Shown here piece after piece: positions 62,599 through 64,000 of a DNA stretch of 64,000 nucleotides; position 1 is the first letter of the stretch; every line of letters begins with the position of its first letter. A model generated the notes under the pieces. That model saw nothing but the letters and a program-made list of their open reading frames with translations. It ran no database searches and had not been told where the DNA came from. The DNA is from CAWEBF01 sp963807235 (lineage in GTDB: Bacteria; Acidobacteriota; Vicinamibacteria; Vicinamibacterales; UBA2999): positions 124,001 through 188,000 of the forward strand of contig CAWEBF010000009.1 in assembly GCA_963807235.1 (NCBI GenBank), read 5' to 3'. The translations under genes were made by a program, and so were the position numbers.

Positions 62599-63982
62599 GT
62601 GTCTCCAGACTCGCGGCGTCCTCGAGTCGCTGCGCGGGCGGCTCGGCCGCGATCATGTGCTCGAGAACGCCGAGGTGTTGGCGGCGCATGCCGCCGACGC
62701 CTTCGGGCAGGGCCATCTCCCCGACCTCGTCGTGCGCCCGCGCGACGCCGGCGAGGTGGCCTTTGTCGTGTGCGCGTGCCAGGAGGCGCGCGTGCCGCTT
62801 GTCGTCCGCGGCGCCGGCACCGGCTATACCGGCGGCGCCGTGCCGACACACGGTGGGGTGGTGATGTCGATGCAGCGGCTGGACCGCGTGCTGCAGATCG
62901 ACGCCGAGAACCTCGTCGCGGTGGTGCAGCCGGCGGTGATCACCGGAGATCTCCAGCGCGCCGTCGAGCAGGTGGGCCTGTTCTATCCTCCCGATCCCGC
63001 CAGCCTGGATCAATCGTCGATCGGCGGCAACATCGCCGAGTGCGCCGGAGGGCCGCGGGCGTTCAAGTACGGCACGACCAAGCGATACGTGCTGGGGCTC
63101 GAGGCGGTGCTGCCGACGGGCGAAATCGTGCGTACGGGCTCCAAGGCCGTCAAGAATGTCGTGGGGTACGACCTCACGCAACTGCTCGTGGGGTCGGAGG
63201 GCACGCTGGCCATCGTGACCGAGGCCACGCTGCGCCTGGTGCCGCTGCCGCCGGCCCGTGCCGCGCTCTCGGCCTCCTTTGCCGACATCCGCGCGGCGGT
63301 GGCGGCCGTGACCGCGGTGATCCAGGCGGGGGTGGTGCCGGCGGCACTCGAGCTGGTGGATCAGGAGTCCTTGCGCGCCGTCGAAGCCTACGTCGGCGAG
63401 CGGGTCACGCCCACGGGGGCCGGCGCGCTGGTGATCGTCGAATGCGACGGCATGCCGGCGGGCGTCGAGGAAGAGATCGTGCGGGTCCAGCGGGCCGTGC
63501 GCGCTGCGGGAGCGCTCGACGTCGTTCGCGCCGCCAACGAGATCGAGCGCGAGCGGGTCTGGCACGTGCGCCGGCAACTGTCATACGCGCTGCGCGCGAC
63601 CGGCGCGCACAAGATCAACCACGACGTGGTGGTGCCCCGCGGGCGCGTGCCGGAACTCTTCGACGAGGTGGCGCGCGTGCGGGCAGCGTACGGCCTGCGG
63701 CTGGCCTGCTTCGGACACGCCGGCGACGGCAACATCCACGTCAATATCCTGATCGACAAGGAGAACGCGGAGGAGCGGCGCCGGGCGTCGCTGGCCGAGC
63801 GGGAAATCTTCGCGCGGGTGGTGGCGCTGGAAGGGTCGATCAGCGGAGAGCACGGCATCGGCTTCACCAAGTCGCGCCACCTGGATCTCGAGCTCTCGCC
63901 CGAGGTCATCGCGCTCATGAAGCGCGTCAAGGCTGCCTTCGATCCACACGGCATCCTGAATCCCGGCAAGATCTTTCCGTGA
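62599..63982 (+). CDS. glcD: FAD-linked oxidase, GlcD type (frameshift near the start)
   Basis: FAD-dependent 2-hydroxyacid (glycolate or D-lactate) dehydrogenase, about 460 residues. FAD_binding_4 region: VVRGAGTGYTGGAVPTHGGV (about 65-85), DPASLDQSSIGGNIAECAGG and GYDLTQLLVGSEGTLAIVTE; C-terminal oxidase domain with HKINHDVVVPRGRVPELFDE, CFGHAGDGNIHVNIL and EGSISGEHGIGFTKSRHL. GTG 62599 is a tentative start; a one-base change at about 62615 joins it to VLESLRGRLGRDHVLENAEV. GlcE/GlcF partners would lie beyond the window. Confidence 0.88.
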
Positions 63983-64000
63983 GGCCCAGAGCCCGAAGCC
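63983..64000. repeat. heptamer repeat at the window edge
   Basis: GGCCCAGAGCCCGAAGCC starts at the base after the glcD stop and is cut by the window end. Confidence 0.65.

Noticed and set aside
61364..63577. A 737-codon open frame on the minus strand
   Set aside because: Antisense to the aminotransferase and GlcD genes, which have clear motifs.

Overview
The window is high-GC, gene-dense bacterial chromosome. Gene content suggests an Acidobacteriota genome, perhaps Vicinamibacteria; this is inference from protein style (DUF6152-like and S55 SpoIVB-like secreted proteins, BamD/YbgC/Rpe/PASTA/RsmB/Fmt/Def neighbourhood, RNase J next to FtsK and an AMIN/Amidase_3 enzyme), not from an rRNA. I saw no rRNA, tRNA, CRISPR, insertion sequence, phage or plasmid gene, so this reads as core chromosome. 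No gap without a gene exceeds 300 bases. About half of the protein genes, including essential ones (rsmB, fmt, ftsK, rsmA, trpE, trpF), are broken by single-base frame changes while the protein stays recognisable on both sides; I treat these as probable sequence errors and give the reconstructed extent.

Layout. 1-3461 (minus): GDP-mannose precursor genes (nucleotidyltransferase, phosphomannomutase) and a secreted protein. 3504-8989: pgsA, a secreted repeat protein, a two-DTG aspartic protease followed by an ABC exporter pair, and sixA. 9041-15758 (minus): tight operon aroC-def-fmt-rsmB-PASTA-rpe-ybgC-bamD. 15813-19884: sigma-54 activator and two Dpp-type permeases. 19960-22765: TPR protein, then an ECF sigma/zinc anti-sigma pair behind an ECF-type promoter. 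22781-26881 (minus): beta-propeller protein and SpoIVB-like S55 peptidase. 27012-37525: an aromatic amino acid supraoperon (aroDE fusion, trpE, G, D, C, F, B, A, chorismate mutase, DAHP synthase, tyrA) preceded by a promoter, a leader peptide with three consecutive Trp codons and a mutually exclusive antiterminator/terminator. 37577-44181: exported HpcH-type aldolase, metallo-hydrolase, MFS transporter, acyl-CoA synthetase, macrodomain protein, thiolase. 44206-48220: glycosyltransferase group, PKD protein, M17 aminopeptidase. 48292-57345 (minus): amidase, ftsK, RNase J, rsmA, metallopeptidase, nth, DUF3467, lexA. 57523-63982: exported protein, recG, rsmD, coaD, aminotransferase, GlcD-type oxidase.

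Two things stand out. First, the trp leader: Trp codons, a ribosome-dependent pause hairpin, an antiterminator and a perfect 13-bp terminator are all visible, so one Trp-sensing attenuator appears to control a transcript that also carries the entry enzyme of the shikimate pathway, chorismate mutase and tyrA. Second, a family of 7-base tandem repeats (GGAGCCY, AGTCTCC, GGCAAAR, GGCTAAA) sits just after stop codons or in other spacers at about a dozen places, twice as the same composite element and once in frame inside a glycosyltransferase gene.
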